The notes: generated by a model not told the origin, from the sequence alone. 64,000 nucleotides of DNA from Rhodamnia argentea (GCF_020921035.1 NC_063152.1:23882887-23946886), one strand, 5' to 3'; positions 46,800 to 59,171 are shown, counted from the stretch's first letter. A program made the numbers and translations.

Positions 46800-49300
46800 A
46801 TTTTTAAAACAAAAATTAAAGCGATCCTTGGCAGCAACGAGGACGATTAGGCTAGGCCTAAGTCCAGGACATTAGATCAATGTGGTTCTATAAAACAGGC
46901 ATGGGCCTCATTAAACCAAAACTCAAAACTATTGGACTTAGTAGAAAAGAGAAGCATTGGGTTATCTTTAAAAAGGAGAAAGGACTCATTTGCAAAGCCA
47001 TTTCCTAATCCAGAGCCAGTTATTTGCTTTTCTGTCTGTTTACGTGTGGGGATAAAGGCAAGGAGATCACTAGACTATTGCAAATTAATCAATTTGATCC
47101 ATCAACTTTCTTTTCTTGGACAGTTAGGTCCTTCAATTGCATACCTTTTTTTTTTTTCAAGTCGGTTATTCTCCCAAAATCATGACGTGATCGTTAGGTA
47201 GCAATTGTCCAGGGATTGAGAGCACGACAGAACTAGATTCCTGACACCTACTCCAATGGTAAATGTCCTTAATCCCTTAATTTCTTACCTGGCTCTTGGT
47301 CCTTATGTCAAAATCATGATGAGATCCATAAGCATTATGGCCATTAGTAGAAGTTGTTAATTTTTGATTTTATAACATTGGCAAGTGACAGAGAAATTAG
47401 AGGGTTCTTAGAGAAAATGGGGGCTTACATGATAAGCATGCAATTAGTTAATCTTAAGCTTTGGAAAGATGCGGTACAAATTGTGTTTTTCTAATTGCCA
47501 AGGATTACAATGAGAATAAAAATAAAAAATGAATTTGATGCGTCACTTAATATTTCTTTTAATTTTTGCTGCCATTAAAGAAAATGAAGTCATGATCTAT
47601 TTTTTCTTTTCAATTTATTGAATAGAACAAGGAAAATGAATTCGATTGATCAATGTTCTCTTAAAAAAAAATGGTGAGAGTCACTATTGACATCAACCCT
47701 TGTTAAAATAGAAAAACCTCTTACATTTTTCTTCGAAATTGAGAGAAAAAGAAAACGGTATCAAGAGAAGAGGAGAGAAAAAAAGATACTCTCTGGATAT
47801 ACCCGGGTTTTTTTGTTAAACCTAAAATTAAGTATTGAAAATCTAAAGCATTGATTTTCTCAATTAATACAAAAAAAAAAAAATTATGATGATTGAAAGG
47901 GTAATAGCTACATTTTATTTATTCCGTACTAAAGATAAAACAATGACAATGACCAATAGAATGTAGTAATAGGTTTGGCAAGATTTTAGTTGACATCTAT
48001 AAAATGAAGTAGTTGACCACTTCCTCATATATCACAAAAGGTAGATTTTTAACTTAATTGACCAAAAAAAACTTAATTGACTCTATCAAGCCAATGCCAA
48101 TTAAAGTTATGCAATGAGCTCAATCTCATTAAAATTGCATTTTGTTTTAGTATGATTATCAACGAATAGTTATGTTTTCAATAAATGACAAATTCAACCA
48201 CTGTTGACATTTGTGAAGGGAGAATTATCCAAAAAGTCCTAAACCAATTTTTTTGACAATTCAGTTCTAAACCTTTTCATTTGTGCTAATTCAGTCTATT
48301 TGGCTAACCGACGTAGACATAAGACCATGACATGGCCAATTTTTAGTAATATTTTAATATTTATTTAATTTTTTACCTGTATTTTCTTTTCTTTTCTTTT
48401 TGCAAATTGATTTTGATCAATGTATTGTTGTTCGATTTACTCTGTTGATCATATTAACTTAATATTGGTCCATAGGATTTTTTTTTAGTACATTTTTTTT
48501 AGCAAAGTATCTAATTTCTCATAAAGTGCATATCAAATTATGAGGTGAAAAATGCGCATGAGAAAAGTCTAAATTGATCGATGTGTAGGATGCGTTGTAT
48601 GAGAAGAAATGTGTAATTAAAGAAAAATATAACAGTAAAGTAATCATTATTTAATTTTTCTATGAGGATTAGCACTTTAGCATCCATATTTTTACGGAAC
48701 AATATCAATATGGTACTAAGGTTACTTTACCACTACACCCTTTTAACCCAAAAAAACAGGGGGAAGGAAGAAAACGCTTCCTCATCATCTTTATCACTCC
48801 GGAAAATATTTGACTAAACCCTAGAGATTATGGTAATAATAAGATATTTATGTTAGGGTTTGGGATAGTGAATTTGATTAATCAATTAGAAAAGGTTTTT
48901 TTTAAAAAAAAAATTATCCTTATTTAATAAGACATGACTATCTCGATTTCTTTTACTCTTTTTTCCCCCCCGATCTGGATACATTTTGAAAGGTAATTCC
49001 AAATATAGATCTCTCTCAAAATTGTTACTAAATTAGGCTTTTCATTGCTAAATCACGCCTGAAAGTTGCGTGGTTATCAGAATGATTTTCAACACTATAC
49101 ACAACCTCTATTCTTTTAGAATTAATTTATCATGAGTAGTTCAAATTGCAAACGAAATTGCACTCATGCAACCTCTAAATTTTTTTACTTATCGATCTGT
49201 CCCCTTACATATTCAATATTTAGAAATAAACTATATATATATATTTGCAACTTTGCAAGTCAAAGTAGAATAATAAGAACGCTGTATTCCCTACGTCTCT
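46800..49300. other. Intergenic, duplicated segments and partial MITEs
   Basis: No gene. The part 46930-47330 matches 40400-40870. The part 47340-48200 matches 62500-63840 and contains the unfilled site for the MITE at 63073-63637 (near 47961-47970). The part 48219-48420 is a truncated family A-type MITE. The part 48690-48850 matches other Agenet upstream segments. Sequence close to 49300 resembles the promoter and 5' UTR of the intact Agenet gene ('aataagaacgct', 'ctctctctccgttgcttt'). Confidence 0.6.
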
Positions 49301-49354
49301 CTCTCCGTTGCTTTCATTGTGTGAGGGGGACGTGAAGAGTCAATCCCCTGATTC

Positions 49355-49553
49355 ATGGCTCACCCACACTTCAAAGCCGGAGCGGAGGAGGAGATCCCCA
49401 GCCCCAACTACCGCCTCCGGGGAACGCTCTTCCCTAGGAGAGTCGTCGCTCCGTCGTCCGGCAAACCGCATGCCTTCTTGGTCGAGTACAAACACATAAT
49501 CGCCCAGAGCGATGCCAGCTGCCCCTCCAGGCAAAACCGAGAGGAGGCCTACA
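49355..49553 (+). pseudogene. Agenet exon 1 stub, copy 2, truncated
   Basis: It has the usual start 'MAHPHFKAGAEEEIPSPNYR' and the first Agenet domain to about 'QNREEAY', then stops matching at about 49553. After that the sequence is the reverse complement of DNA downstream of the Agenet gene (matching 61330-61718). Codon choices in the first domain look only mildly altered. The upstream region is retained, so the stub could be transcribed toward the opposing copy 3. Confidence 0.82.
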
Positions 49554-50060
49554 AGTATAAATGAAACAATGAACAATATCAGCCAGTGGCTTCATCCTGA
49601 AAGTTACATCAACTAAAGAGCAAAATTAATTCTTAAATAGACACGCGAAGGCCAATCACATCAGCAGTGATTGCAATACCAAAGTCTGTCATATCATGTT
49701 AGTTCTATCCATCCGCAGAGAAATGATGAGTATATTTTGCGACATAAATATTAAATCACTTTAGCGACCTAGTTAATCCGTATGAACCGAAGAATCCGAT
49801 CAAGAGCTCCTTTGTAAGACACTAACTATTTTTCTAAGTACCGATAAATTTCAAGAACTGCATATGGTGGGTAGTCTCTTCAATCCCAAACCATGACTTC
49901 CATAAGAAACATAAACATTTTCTCCCTATCCAAGCATTCAAAGTAAGTCTATCTGCCAAAAGCACAAAGCAGGGGAATGAGACTGAATATGACTTTGATG
50001 TGCAGGAGTGTAACCAGCAAGACTGATGCATATGTAACAGTAAAGATATTCCCACCTGCA
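49553..50060 (-). repeat. Inverted copy of the Agenet gene 3' flank
   Basis: On the minus strand this is the downstream region of pseudogene copy 3. It matches 61330-61718 beyond the intact gene ('aatgcttggatag', 'gaaaatgtttatgtt', 'ggagctctt.gatcggattct'). It lacks the receptor-kinase foldback that separates this flank from the intact gene. Confidence 0.8.
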
Positions 50061-50193
50061 ATTCAGGCATTAATCTTCAGTCCTCATCAAATTGCAATCA
50101 AGTAAACAAACCAAGAAAAGAGGTCCTACTCCAGAAAACCTTCTTCACCCAATTATCCAGAGCATAGCCTTAACATTTCAGTTCGAAGACCAA

Positions 50194-51785
50194 CTATACT
50201 AAATGCGACGGCACGAACGAGATTGGAGGAGGCATCACCCACTTCCCATCGACCCAATCCTGAAGGGGACGGAGCTCTGACTGGTGGAACTCCATCCTAT
50301 CTCCAGTGCCCTCAAAATAAACTCAATACCGCATCCCGGCGAGAGCCCCTCTTGACCATGCCCTCCCGCCAACCTTCATTGTACAAGGCATCAACTCTTG
50401 CCTTCTGCTCAAAAGGGACGACCACGAAGGTCTCTGGTGGGTATGGCCTCACGTGACTTGCGGCGATCCTCTCCCTCAAGTACTCTGAGCTTTTATCCTC
50501 AGCTCTGAGGGTTTGGTACTCGATGAAGAACTGGTTGCTGGCCGCCTTTTGGACTATGGTGCCCGCAAACCAAGCGCCTTGGAGTCCATCTTCGTCACTT
50601 CTCACCTCGACCAGTGCTCCCTTGGTGAACACTCCCTTTGCTGTTTGGCAGACGTCGCCAGATTTCTCTTCCATTGTGGAGGTCACTTCCTGCAATATCC
50701 AAAGATTGAGGTAAGCATTCGAAGTTGTTGGTGACTTCCTCTATGCCGTGCGAACACGACATTACATAGATTGCAAAGCATGTTACATATCCTGTACAGC
50801 ATAAAGTATACGAAAATTGCATGTTATGTACAATCAACTAAGAATGAGAAAATGTTGCCGTTGCATCGACTTAGGAATTCTTTGCTAATGCCTACTTTTC
50901 CTACCTCAATAAATTTGAGGATCATATTGTATATCTGAACTTTTTGGAAGGAAAGGATCGCCGCTATCCACTACCTTTCAATTGACAAAACAATGTCATA
51001 AGCTACTCAAGCTAGGCCTTCACAACTACTGATTTAAGTACTTTGAAATCAATCACAACTTCGACCCGAAGAAAAAGAATCAAGCAGAACCTTCAAAGAC
51101 TATAAGAAACCACAGCTAAGCTAACAAAGTAGGGGGCTTTAGGAAATAAGAGAAAAAGCATTCCAATTCATTCGAATTATGGCAAGAATGCACTGATATT
51201 GTCATGTCACATCTTCCTATGCTAATCATGACTAGAGAGAGAATTCACGGCCAATAGCGAGGCTTTCAAGAAACATAATTCAAATCGAATGAAAAACCCT
51301 AATCGACAATCTACCTCATCATCGCCATCACCATCGCCATCTTCCTCCTCAGCCTCGAGCAGTGGGATCCAATTCCCGTTGACCCACTCCCGGTGGTGCC
51401 TCAGCCCTGCCGCGTCGAACCAGTACTACTGTTTCACGCACCGGAAGTACACCATGTACCGCGAGCCCTTCAGTTCCTTGGTGATCGCGCCCTCCCACCA
51501 CCAGCCGTTGAGGAGCGTGTCGACAACGTCGCCAAGATGAAAACCCCGGCCTGTTTCGGCAGGCGGGTTCGACCTCAGGAGCCCGACGGGGACCTCCTCT
51601 CGGTACAGCCAGGAGGGGCGGCCGGCGTCGCTAGGGGCGATTAGGGTTTTGTACTTGACCAAGAATGCCTTGGGTTTGCGGCCCGACGGAGCGACGATTC
51701 TTTCGGGGAAGAGGGTTCCCCGGAGGCATTGGATGGGGCCGATGATCTCCACCTCCGCTCCTGCTCTGAAGCGTGGATGAGCCAT
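50194..51785 (-). pseudogene. Agenet-domain gene, copy 3, broken
   Basis: Minus strand. Exon 1 starts at ATG 51785 ('MAHPRFRAGAEVEIIGPIQC') and reads through both domains until a TAG replaces the second Gln codon of 'KQQYRFD' (about 51426). Exon 2 (about 50695 to 50194) keeps 'GVFTKGALVEVRSDEDG' and 'WFAGTI', but has a one-base insertion after 'EGMVKR', a TGA at the Arg of 'MRYR', and a small deletion that removes the normal stop. The promoter and 5' UTR at 51786-51900 are still similar to the intact gene, including an AT-rich TATA-like run. Of the broken copies it is the least damaged. Confidence 0.87.
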
Positions 51786-52805
51786 GAATCGGGATTGACT
51801 CTTCACGTCCCCCTCACATGATGAAAGCAACGTAGAGAGAGAAAACGTAGGGAATATAGCGTTCTTATTATTCTCTCTCTATATATATCTGAATATCACA
51901 AGAGATTACACCGGGCAAGTGAGGATTTTCAATATATTTTCAAAAAAAAATTATCTTATCTTGAGTTGCACCAAACATGTAGTGTGATTTTTTGCAATCC
52001 GAAGGATATTTGGCGGATATCTAATCTCACTTTATCTTATCCTATCCAATCCTAATTCAAATTTGAATGACCAAACGAAATCAGGATTTACTGTTGAAGC
52101 TGTGAATTGTTCTTAGTGCAACAGTTAGGGCATTGATGTTTCAAACAATTGCTCCTGAAAAATCTGCAATTTTTGCTTGTTTTACTTCGAGCTGATGGTG
52201 AGCCAAGCCTCTACGTGCCTTTCGGCGCTTTCCTCTTGTGTTCTGACTCACGCGGTGCGTGTTCAATTTGGCATGCGCTTTCATGAGAAATTTGATAACT
52301 TCACTAATGGATGGACTAAATACTACTTGTATAGATTTGGTCAAAGTCGATTGGACGATATGCAGGACGCGTTTTCGATAGCTCCCAATCTGGACATCTA
52401 CATCTAACATCCTGAGAAGATCTTAGAATCGTGTAAGAAGAAATGCGTAGTTGAAGCAAAACGGAATAATACGACTATGACAAATAAATTAGAAACATTT
52501 ATTCAATTTTTTTTCCCGGCATGATTGGTCTCGCCCAAAGAGCTTCGCAAAATATCCTTCTTCATCTCGTTATGAACCTCAGAAAGATAGGAAAAAATTA
52601 ACATCCTTATGTCACGAGCGGAAACCTTCCTAGCCGAGAACAGCCAATATGGGTACTCGAGAAATTGGGCCGTGACACTTGCCTCTAAGAATAGCTGAGG
52701 CCCTCGGTGTAGGAGAGCAACCCGAGCCCAATGCAAACCCGACATTACTGCCCGCTTGAAGTCCACTGGACCCGTCTCGGGTTCGGTCTCAGCGAGAACC
52801 GGCCA

Positions 52806-53251
52806 TAGGAAAATTACCAAAAACTCCTAAACCTATTGCAATTATGACAATTATGCCAATTTAATCCTAAACATTTTGCAATTGTGTTAATTCAGTCCTT
52901 ATCGTAGGTCAACTCTATCATGGTAATTTTTTTAATAATATTTAATATTTCACAAATTTTTTATTTATTTTCAATAATATTTTTTTTGTCTTTCTTTTTT
53001 TGTTAAGGGCCGAAAGAGGTTGCTGGACCCTACCCAAGGGCAGCCGACCTCGAGGGCCAAATGGAAAAACATTATTGGAAAATTCAAAAAACATTAAAGT
53101 ATTACTAAAAATTTTCCATGTCAACACTAGCCGACTAAATGGACCAAATGGCACAATTGCAAAAAATTTAGGATTCAGTTGGCAAAAACAAATGTTTATG
53201 ACTAAATCAGCATAATTATAATAGGTTTAGGACTTTATTGATAATTCTCCC
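52806..53251. mobile_element. MULE-type MITE, family A, copy 2
   Basis: 446 bp, the paralog of 41650-42086 at the same relative place. The flanking 9-mers 'aaccggcca' (52797-52805) and 'gatcggaca' (53252-53260) are derived from the single 'aaccagcca' seen at 58375-58395. Confidence 0.75.
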
Positions 53252-53823
53252 GATCGGACACACTTATGTTGAGGAATGTCGAGAAGTACCTTTTGACATG
53301 TTACCAAGACATGTATAAAGAGGAGAATCATGATACAAATAAAATAAATGGGACCAAGTGTGATGTTTCTTTTCGGCAAAAACAAGATATTGTGGGCTCA
53401 ACAGAAATTATATTCTTAAGCCAAAATATTGCTTTTTTTTTTCATGAAATAGTCGATTTTCTTTTTCCAAAATAGATCCCTCGGAAAATTAATTCCCAAA
53501 ATAAATCTCTTTCGAAGTTATTTTTCAAATCAAACTTCTCTAATTTTCTTTTTTTGAAGTAGGAGGTCAAGCTACATTCTATGTAAAAAATGATACTACT
53601 TTTCCCTTCTTTTTTCTCAATTTGTAATCTTTCACATGATTGGATGATCACTTGATAGATTTATTAGACGGTTGATCAACATAATTAACTAATAGGATTC
53701 GAGTTCATACATAAAACAATGTCAAGATTAAACAGTATCTTGAAGGCAATGTAGGAGTGCTCGTCAACCTCTACACCCTCCCAATGCATCTTCAATGGGT
53801 TTGTCGGCATCGCCTTCTCCAAC

Positions 53824-54137
53824 GGGAAAATTATCCAATAAGTCCTAAATATATTGTATGGTAGCTAATTCAAACCTAAGCATTTCAATTGTGCCAATGT
53901 AGTCCGAAATATTTTGACAATTTGCCGGTAAAAGTTCTTTCGATCAATTATCCAAATAATAAGGTTTAGAATTAACTTGGTAAATATTCAAAAGGCATAG
54001 GGTTAAATTAGCATAATTGAAAGGTAATTAAATTGACAAATCGTCATAAGATTTAGGACTTAATTGGCACAATTGAAAAGTTTATGACTGAATTGGCCGT
54101 CATATAATAGATTAGGGCTTTTTGAGCAATTATCACC
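53824..54137. mobile_element. MULE-type MITE, family B, copy 2
   Basis: 314 bp, the paralog of 42680-43001. Flanking 9-mers are 'ttctccaac' (53815-53823) and 'ttctgcagc' (54138-54146). The insertion predates the duplication that made these two copies. Confidence 0.75.
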
Positions 54138-54780
54138 TTCTGCAGCAATCGAACTCCTATTGGAAAAACTAGGGTTTTAGCCGATCTCGCTAGAGCCCAA
54201 GCTCTTCGCCCAGATACATCTTCTTCGATCGAGAGGCATATGTGTACCCGGGAGTACTGTCGACTTGTGTTGGCTACTTTCTTGGTTGGGGTTTCAATCG
54301 AGAGGCATATGTGTTAACTTTAAGGCAATCTCTGAGGGTTAGCATATCTGTTTTAGTATTTTATGGAACAATATCAAAATGATTCAAAGGTTTATTTACT
54401 ACTACACACCCTTTAAATGAAAAACAAAAGAAGGAAGAAAAGAAAGAAAACGCTTCCTCATTATCTTTATCACTTGGAGTAAAAATTGACTAAACCATAG
54501 AGGTAATCAAATGGAAAAAGGGACTTGTTGACATTTTATCCTTATTTAAAAAGATATGGCTATCTCGATTTCTTTTTTGTTTTTTTCCAAAAGGGATACG
54601 TTTAGAAAGGTAATTCCAAAAATAGATCTCTCTCAAGATTATTTCCTAAATTAAAATAAAACCTAAAATTTCATCAAAACCATAATTTATATTATATATA
54701 TTGTGCAAGTCAAAGTCGAATAATATTCCACCAAAAAAAAGTAGAATAATAAGAACGCTCTATATCATTCTTGGTATATA

Positions 54781-56245
54781 TTGCGCCGCAAACCCCACGC
54801 CTTCTTGGTCGACTACAAAACCCTAATCGACCAAAGCGACGCTGGCCGCCCCTCCAGGCCATACAGGGAGGAGGTCTCCGTAGGCCTCCTGAGGCCGAAA
54901 CCGCCTGCCGAAACCAGCCGGAGTTTCCATCTCGGCAACGTCGTCGACGAGTGCTTAAACGGCGGGTGGTGGGAGGGCGCGATCGCCAAGGCACTGAAGA
55001 GCTCGTGGTACATAGTGTACTTAGGGTGCGTGAAGCAGCAGTACCGGTTCGACGCGGCGGAGCTGAGGCTCCATCGGGAGTGGGTCAACGGGAATTGGGT
55101 CCCGCCGTTTGAGGCAGAGGAGGAAGATGGTGACAGTGATGATGATGAGGTAGATTGTTGATTTGGTTTTCTCATTCGAGTTCAATTACTTTCTTGAAAG
55201 CCTCGCTACTTAAAGTGAATTCCTTGTCTAGTAGTGACTAGCATAGAAAGATTTGACGAAATAGTCTCAATGAATTTTTGCCAGAATTCGAATGCATTGG
55301 AATGCTTTCTCTCTTATTACCTAAAGCCCCGTACTTTGTTAGCTTACCTGTAGTTTCTTATCGTCTTTGAAAGTCCAGATTGATTTTCTTTTCTTAAGTT
55401 GAAGTTGTGGTTGATTTCAAAGTATTTAAATTACTAGCTGTGAAGGCCTAATTCGATTAGCTTATGACATTGTTATGTCAATTGAAAGGTAGTGGCGAAT
55501 AGCAACCCTTTTTTTTATAAATTTCAGATAAATGATCCGCTTCAGATTGTTTGGTTCTCAATTTACTGAGGTAGGAAAAGTAGGTATTAGCGGAGAATGC
55601 CTGAGTCGATGCAACAGTAATAGTTTCTCATTCTCATAGTTGATTGTATATAAGATGCATATTTCGTAAACTTTATACTGTATATGATATGTAAAATGCT
55701 TTGCAATCTCCGTAAGGATCAGGATGTCACCAATAACTTCTCATGCTAATCTCAATCTTTGGATGCTGCAGAAAGTGAGCTCAACAATGGAAGAGGAATC
55801 TGGCGACGTTTGCCAAACAAGGAAGGGAGTGTTCACGAAGGGAGCACTGGTTGAGGTGAGAAGTGACGAAGATGGACTCCAAGGTGCTTGGTTCGTGGGC
55901 ACCATAATCAACAAGGCAGCGCAGAACCAGTTCTTGATCGAGTACCAAACCCGCAGAGCGGAGGATAATAGCTCGGAGTTCTTGAGGGAGCACGTCGCCA
56001 CAAGTCATATGAGGCCTTACCCGCTGGAGACCTTCGTGGCCGACCATTCCGAAAGGAAGGCAAGATTCGATGCCTTGTACAATGAAGGGTGATAGGAGGG
56101 CATCGTCGATAGGGTTCTTGCTAAGACGCGATATCAGGTTTATTTCGAGGACACTGGAGATAGGACGGAGTTCCACCACTCGAAGCTCCATCCTCATCAG
56201 AATCGGGTCGATGGGAAATGTGTGATGCCTTCTCAAGTCTTGTAG
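54781..56245 (+). pseudogene. Agenet-domain gene, copy 4, 5'-deleted and broken
   Basis: The promoter, start codon and first 30 or so codons are missing: the sequence jumps from promoter-like DNA straight to the 'RRKPHAFLVDYKTL' part of domain 1. The rest of exon 1 is open through the acidic end 'EEDGDSDDDE' and the intron donor. Exon 2 (about 55773 on) is open through 'GVFTKGALVEVRSDEDG' until TGA-TAG replaces 'WW' of 'GWWEG' at about 56090; copy 1 has TAG at the second of these Trp codons. The shared TAG and shared downstream foldback show that copies 1 and 4 have a recent common ancestor that was already broken. Confidence 0.87.
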
Positions 56246-56368
56246 GACCAGTTCGTATCGTTGCATATAGTGTAGCTGGTCTTCGTACTAAAGTGTTAAG
56301 GCTATGGGATCTTGAGCTGAGGTCTTCGTACCCCTCTTTTCTTGGTCTCCACATGGGTAATCTACACC

Positions 56369-56604
56369 TCAACTCAAGATCCCATAGAATTAACACTTCA
56401 GTACGAAGACCAGCCTACACTATATGCAACAACACGAACTGATCCTACAAGACTTGAGAAGGCATCACCCATTTCCCATCGACCCGATCCTGATCAGGAC
56501 GGAGCTCTGAGTGGTGGAACTCCATCCTATCTCCAATGCCCTCGAAATAAACCCCGATACCGCATCCCGGCGAGAACCCTCTCACGATGCCTTTCCACCA
56601 CCAA
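56369..56604 (-). pseudogene. Inverted fragment of Agenet exon 2 beside copy 4
   Basis: The reverse complement of about 56089-56320, separated by only about 50 bp. It is the counterpart of 45583-45792, but with a shorter centre. The inverted arms include the 3' end of exon 2 and about 90 bp of flank ('ctatgggatcttgag'). Confidence 0.83.
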
Positions 56605-56606
56605 AT

Positions 56607-56800
56607 ATGCCTACACAGATTGTTTCCTCTACCTTTGAGTCTTAGGAGAGATTATGCATCCTGCGTGCTTCGAAGATTTATGCTTTTGTACGAGTTTGTA
56701 GTAATTTATAAATGATTTCTATTGACTTTCCTATTGTCTATTGGCCGATAGCAGTCCTCTTTGGCATTAGGATCAGTAATCATCTATAGATGCCATAAAG
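56607..56800. repeat. Fourth copy of the CHY1 3'-flank segment
   Basis: Begins 'atatgcctacacag' and continues with 'tgtctattggccgatag', matching 45787-46045 and the CHY1 flanks. It is followed by segments also seen at 40860-41280. Confidence 0.78.
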
Positions 56801-57524
56801 TCCTGTGGTCCATAATTTGCATTGGCTGGGCTTGGTCTGGTTGAATTTAGATCAAAATTTGGCCTTTGAGAAAAAGCCTGCATCTTCTTCAGTTTCTGTC
56901 CAAATTCATATTGATTGAAGCTGCACATGCGACATCACAGAGCATCATGTTTTACTCTATCGTCCAACTGATTTTGACCAATCTGTAGAATTTTTAGTTA
57001 GTAAATCGATTAGTGAAGTATCTAATTTCTCATAAAGCGTACGCGAAATTATGAGGTTAAAAATGTCGTAAGGTTAGGAATTGCACATTGATCGATATGT
57101 AGGATGCATTTTCTAATATCTTGAGAAGATCTTTGAATAGTACAAGAAGAAATGTGTAGTTGAAGCAAAACAAAATAATACAATTTTGACAAATATATTA
57201 GGAACATTTATTCAATTTATTTTCCAGCATGATCGGCTCGCTGTCCTCGTCAATTCCCGCCCAAAGAGCTTAAAATATATCCTTCTTCATCTAGTTATGA
57301 AGTTACAAACCTCGCAATCCTCGGGAAAGAAAGATAGCAAACGTGCTCTCAGATCATGCACCATCACATAATAGATTGACATCCTTATCTTCCTAGTCGA
57401 GAACAGCCTATATGGTTACAGGAAAAATCGGGTTGTGACAATTACCTCCTAGCTAGCCGAGGCCGTCACTGTAGGAGCAACCCGAGTCCAATGCAAACCC
57501 GACATTATTGCCCTCCCGGAGTCC
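56801..57524. other. Intergenic, duplicated segments
   Basis: Matches 40890-41640 with many substitutions and small deletions. No gene is recognised. Confidence 0.55.
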
Positions 57525-57532
57525 ACTCGACC

Positions 57533-58346
57533 TAGGGGTGAGCATGGTTCCAAGGTAAAAGTGGAACCAGAGAACGGAACCTGTAGTTTTGGTCCGGTTC
57601 TAGGTTCTAGTGAAATAGGATCCGGTTTCCGGTTCTGCATTTTGAGGAACCGCCGGTTCCGGTTCCCGATTCTCTATGGAACCAAACTGGAACCGGAATC
57701 AAGAACCGAAACTGACATTTTATATATGTGTCATAGAAATTGGGAATGTTGCTACTTATGTTGTATGTGTCATAGAAATTGGGAATGTGATCTTGAAATC
57801 ACTCGAACTTCTTTAACAGATCGTCTTGGAGAGGAAGCGAATTGTTCTGGAGTTGGTGGAGGAAAAGAGAGCCCAAGCTGAGTGAGAGAAGTTTACAAGA
57901 GCAAGCTAAAAAAAAATTGAAAACTTGAGCTCTATTGTGTTGTACTCAAATAGGGAGGGAAGAGATTCGAGATAATTTCAAAAAGGTATTGTATAGGTGG
58001 CATGTTGGTATATTGCAAATATTTTAAATTCTCCGAGTCTCGTGTTTTATAATTTACAATCTTGCACTTTGGTAATGCAATCGGCTTTTTTTATCAACTG
58101 CCAATCACTCTCTCTGATTAAAAATGATTATTTAGATATTAGAGCTACTTTTCTTAAGTGTTCATAGTAAAATTTCAAGTTCTCGGGTGCCTTGGAACCG
58201 GACCTTGGAACTTGTGATACTGTAAGTTCCAAATTCCAAGATACATAGAGTAGGTTCTAGGTTTCGAAAAACGAGGAATATGTACTAGCGGATAGATTCC
58301 AAATTCTAGGTGGAACCTACTCAAAACCTAGAACCGCTCACCCCTA
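57533..58346. mobile_element. Non-autonomous hAT element
   Basis: 814 bp. The inverted ends 'taggggtgagc' and 'gctcacccctaa' are the typical plant hAT terminus, with 'ggttc/gaacc' motifs repeated many times in both subterminal regions. Eight-base target duplications are 'actcgacc' (57525-57532) and 'acttgacc' (58347-58354). Paralogs at 41609-41616 and 52765-52772 have a single 'actggacc' and no insertion. A 22-base direct repeat 'tatgtgtcatagaaattggg' lies at 57724 and 57764. No transposase remnant is recognised. Confidence 0.87.
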
Positions 58347-58354
58347 ACTTGACC

Positions 58355-59160
58355 TACCTCGAATTCGGTCTAGTAGGAACCAGCCACACTTATGTCGAGG
58401 AATGTCGAGAAGTGCCTTTTGACATGTTATCAAGACATGTATAAAGAGGAGAATCGCGGCACAAACGAAATAAAACGGGACCAAGTGTGGTGTTTCTTTT
58501 CAACAAAAACAAGACATTATGTGCTCAACAGTACTTATATTCTTAAGCCAAAATTCTTTTTTCTTTTTTACGATAATAAATCTCTTTCGAAGCTATTTTC
58601 CAAACGAGGCTTCTCTAATTTTCATTTTTTTTAAGAATAGATAAGTTCTATATGAAATAGGATACATGCTTTTCCCTTTTTTGCAATTTTTAAATCTCAT
58701 TGTCATCTTTCAATTAAGTGGATTGATAACTTTATAGATTTATTAAACAGTTGATAAATCTATAAGATAATGTTTAATCTAACATTATCTCCAAGGCATC
58801 TAACTCCTGTTGGAAAAAACTAGGCCTTTTTGTTGATCCCGCTAGAGCCCGAGCTCTTTGCCTTACACATTTTCTTCGATCTAATTGAACTCATTGAGCC
58901 TGGTCCCGATGGTTGTCGGGAGTACTACCAACTTGTGCTGGCTACTTTCATGGTCGTCCGGACTTGAATTGTGATTGGATAGGATAAAGTGGGATTAGAT
59001 ATCCTCTAAATATCCCTCGGATTGTAAAAATTCTCATTACATGTCTGGTGCAATCCGACATAAGCTAAAAAAAAATTTGAACATATTTTGAAAATCCTCA
59101 AGCGCAATCTGCTGTGATATTCAAATATCACCACTTAATATGTAAAATAAAATATATGTA
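58355..59160. other. Intergenic, upstream segment of the intact Agenet gene
   Basis: Matches 42090-42560 and 53252-53700, then jumps to the 'gagcccgagctctttgcc' segment. It lacks MITE families A and B. No gene is seen. Confidence 0.55.
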
Positions 59161-59171
59161 AATGTTATTTT

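Larger units (their letters stand above)
51900..54780. other. Intergenic, duplicated upstream segments
   Basis: No intact gene. An open frame at 52503-52820 (-) contains 'MSGLHWARVALLHRGPQLFL' and recurs in damaged form at 41380-41640 and 57240-57530; I recognise no family. The rest matches 42090-43730 block by block (MITE families A and B, 'gagcccaagctctt', 'cctcattatctttatcac'). Confidence 0.55.

Noticed and set aside
54813-55175. 120-codon minus-strand frame (also at 59295-59696 and 55781-56266)
   Set aside because: These are antisense shadows of Agenet exons, repeated because the exons are repeated.
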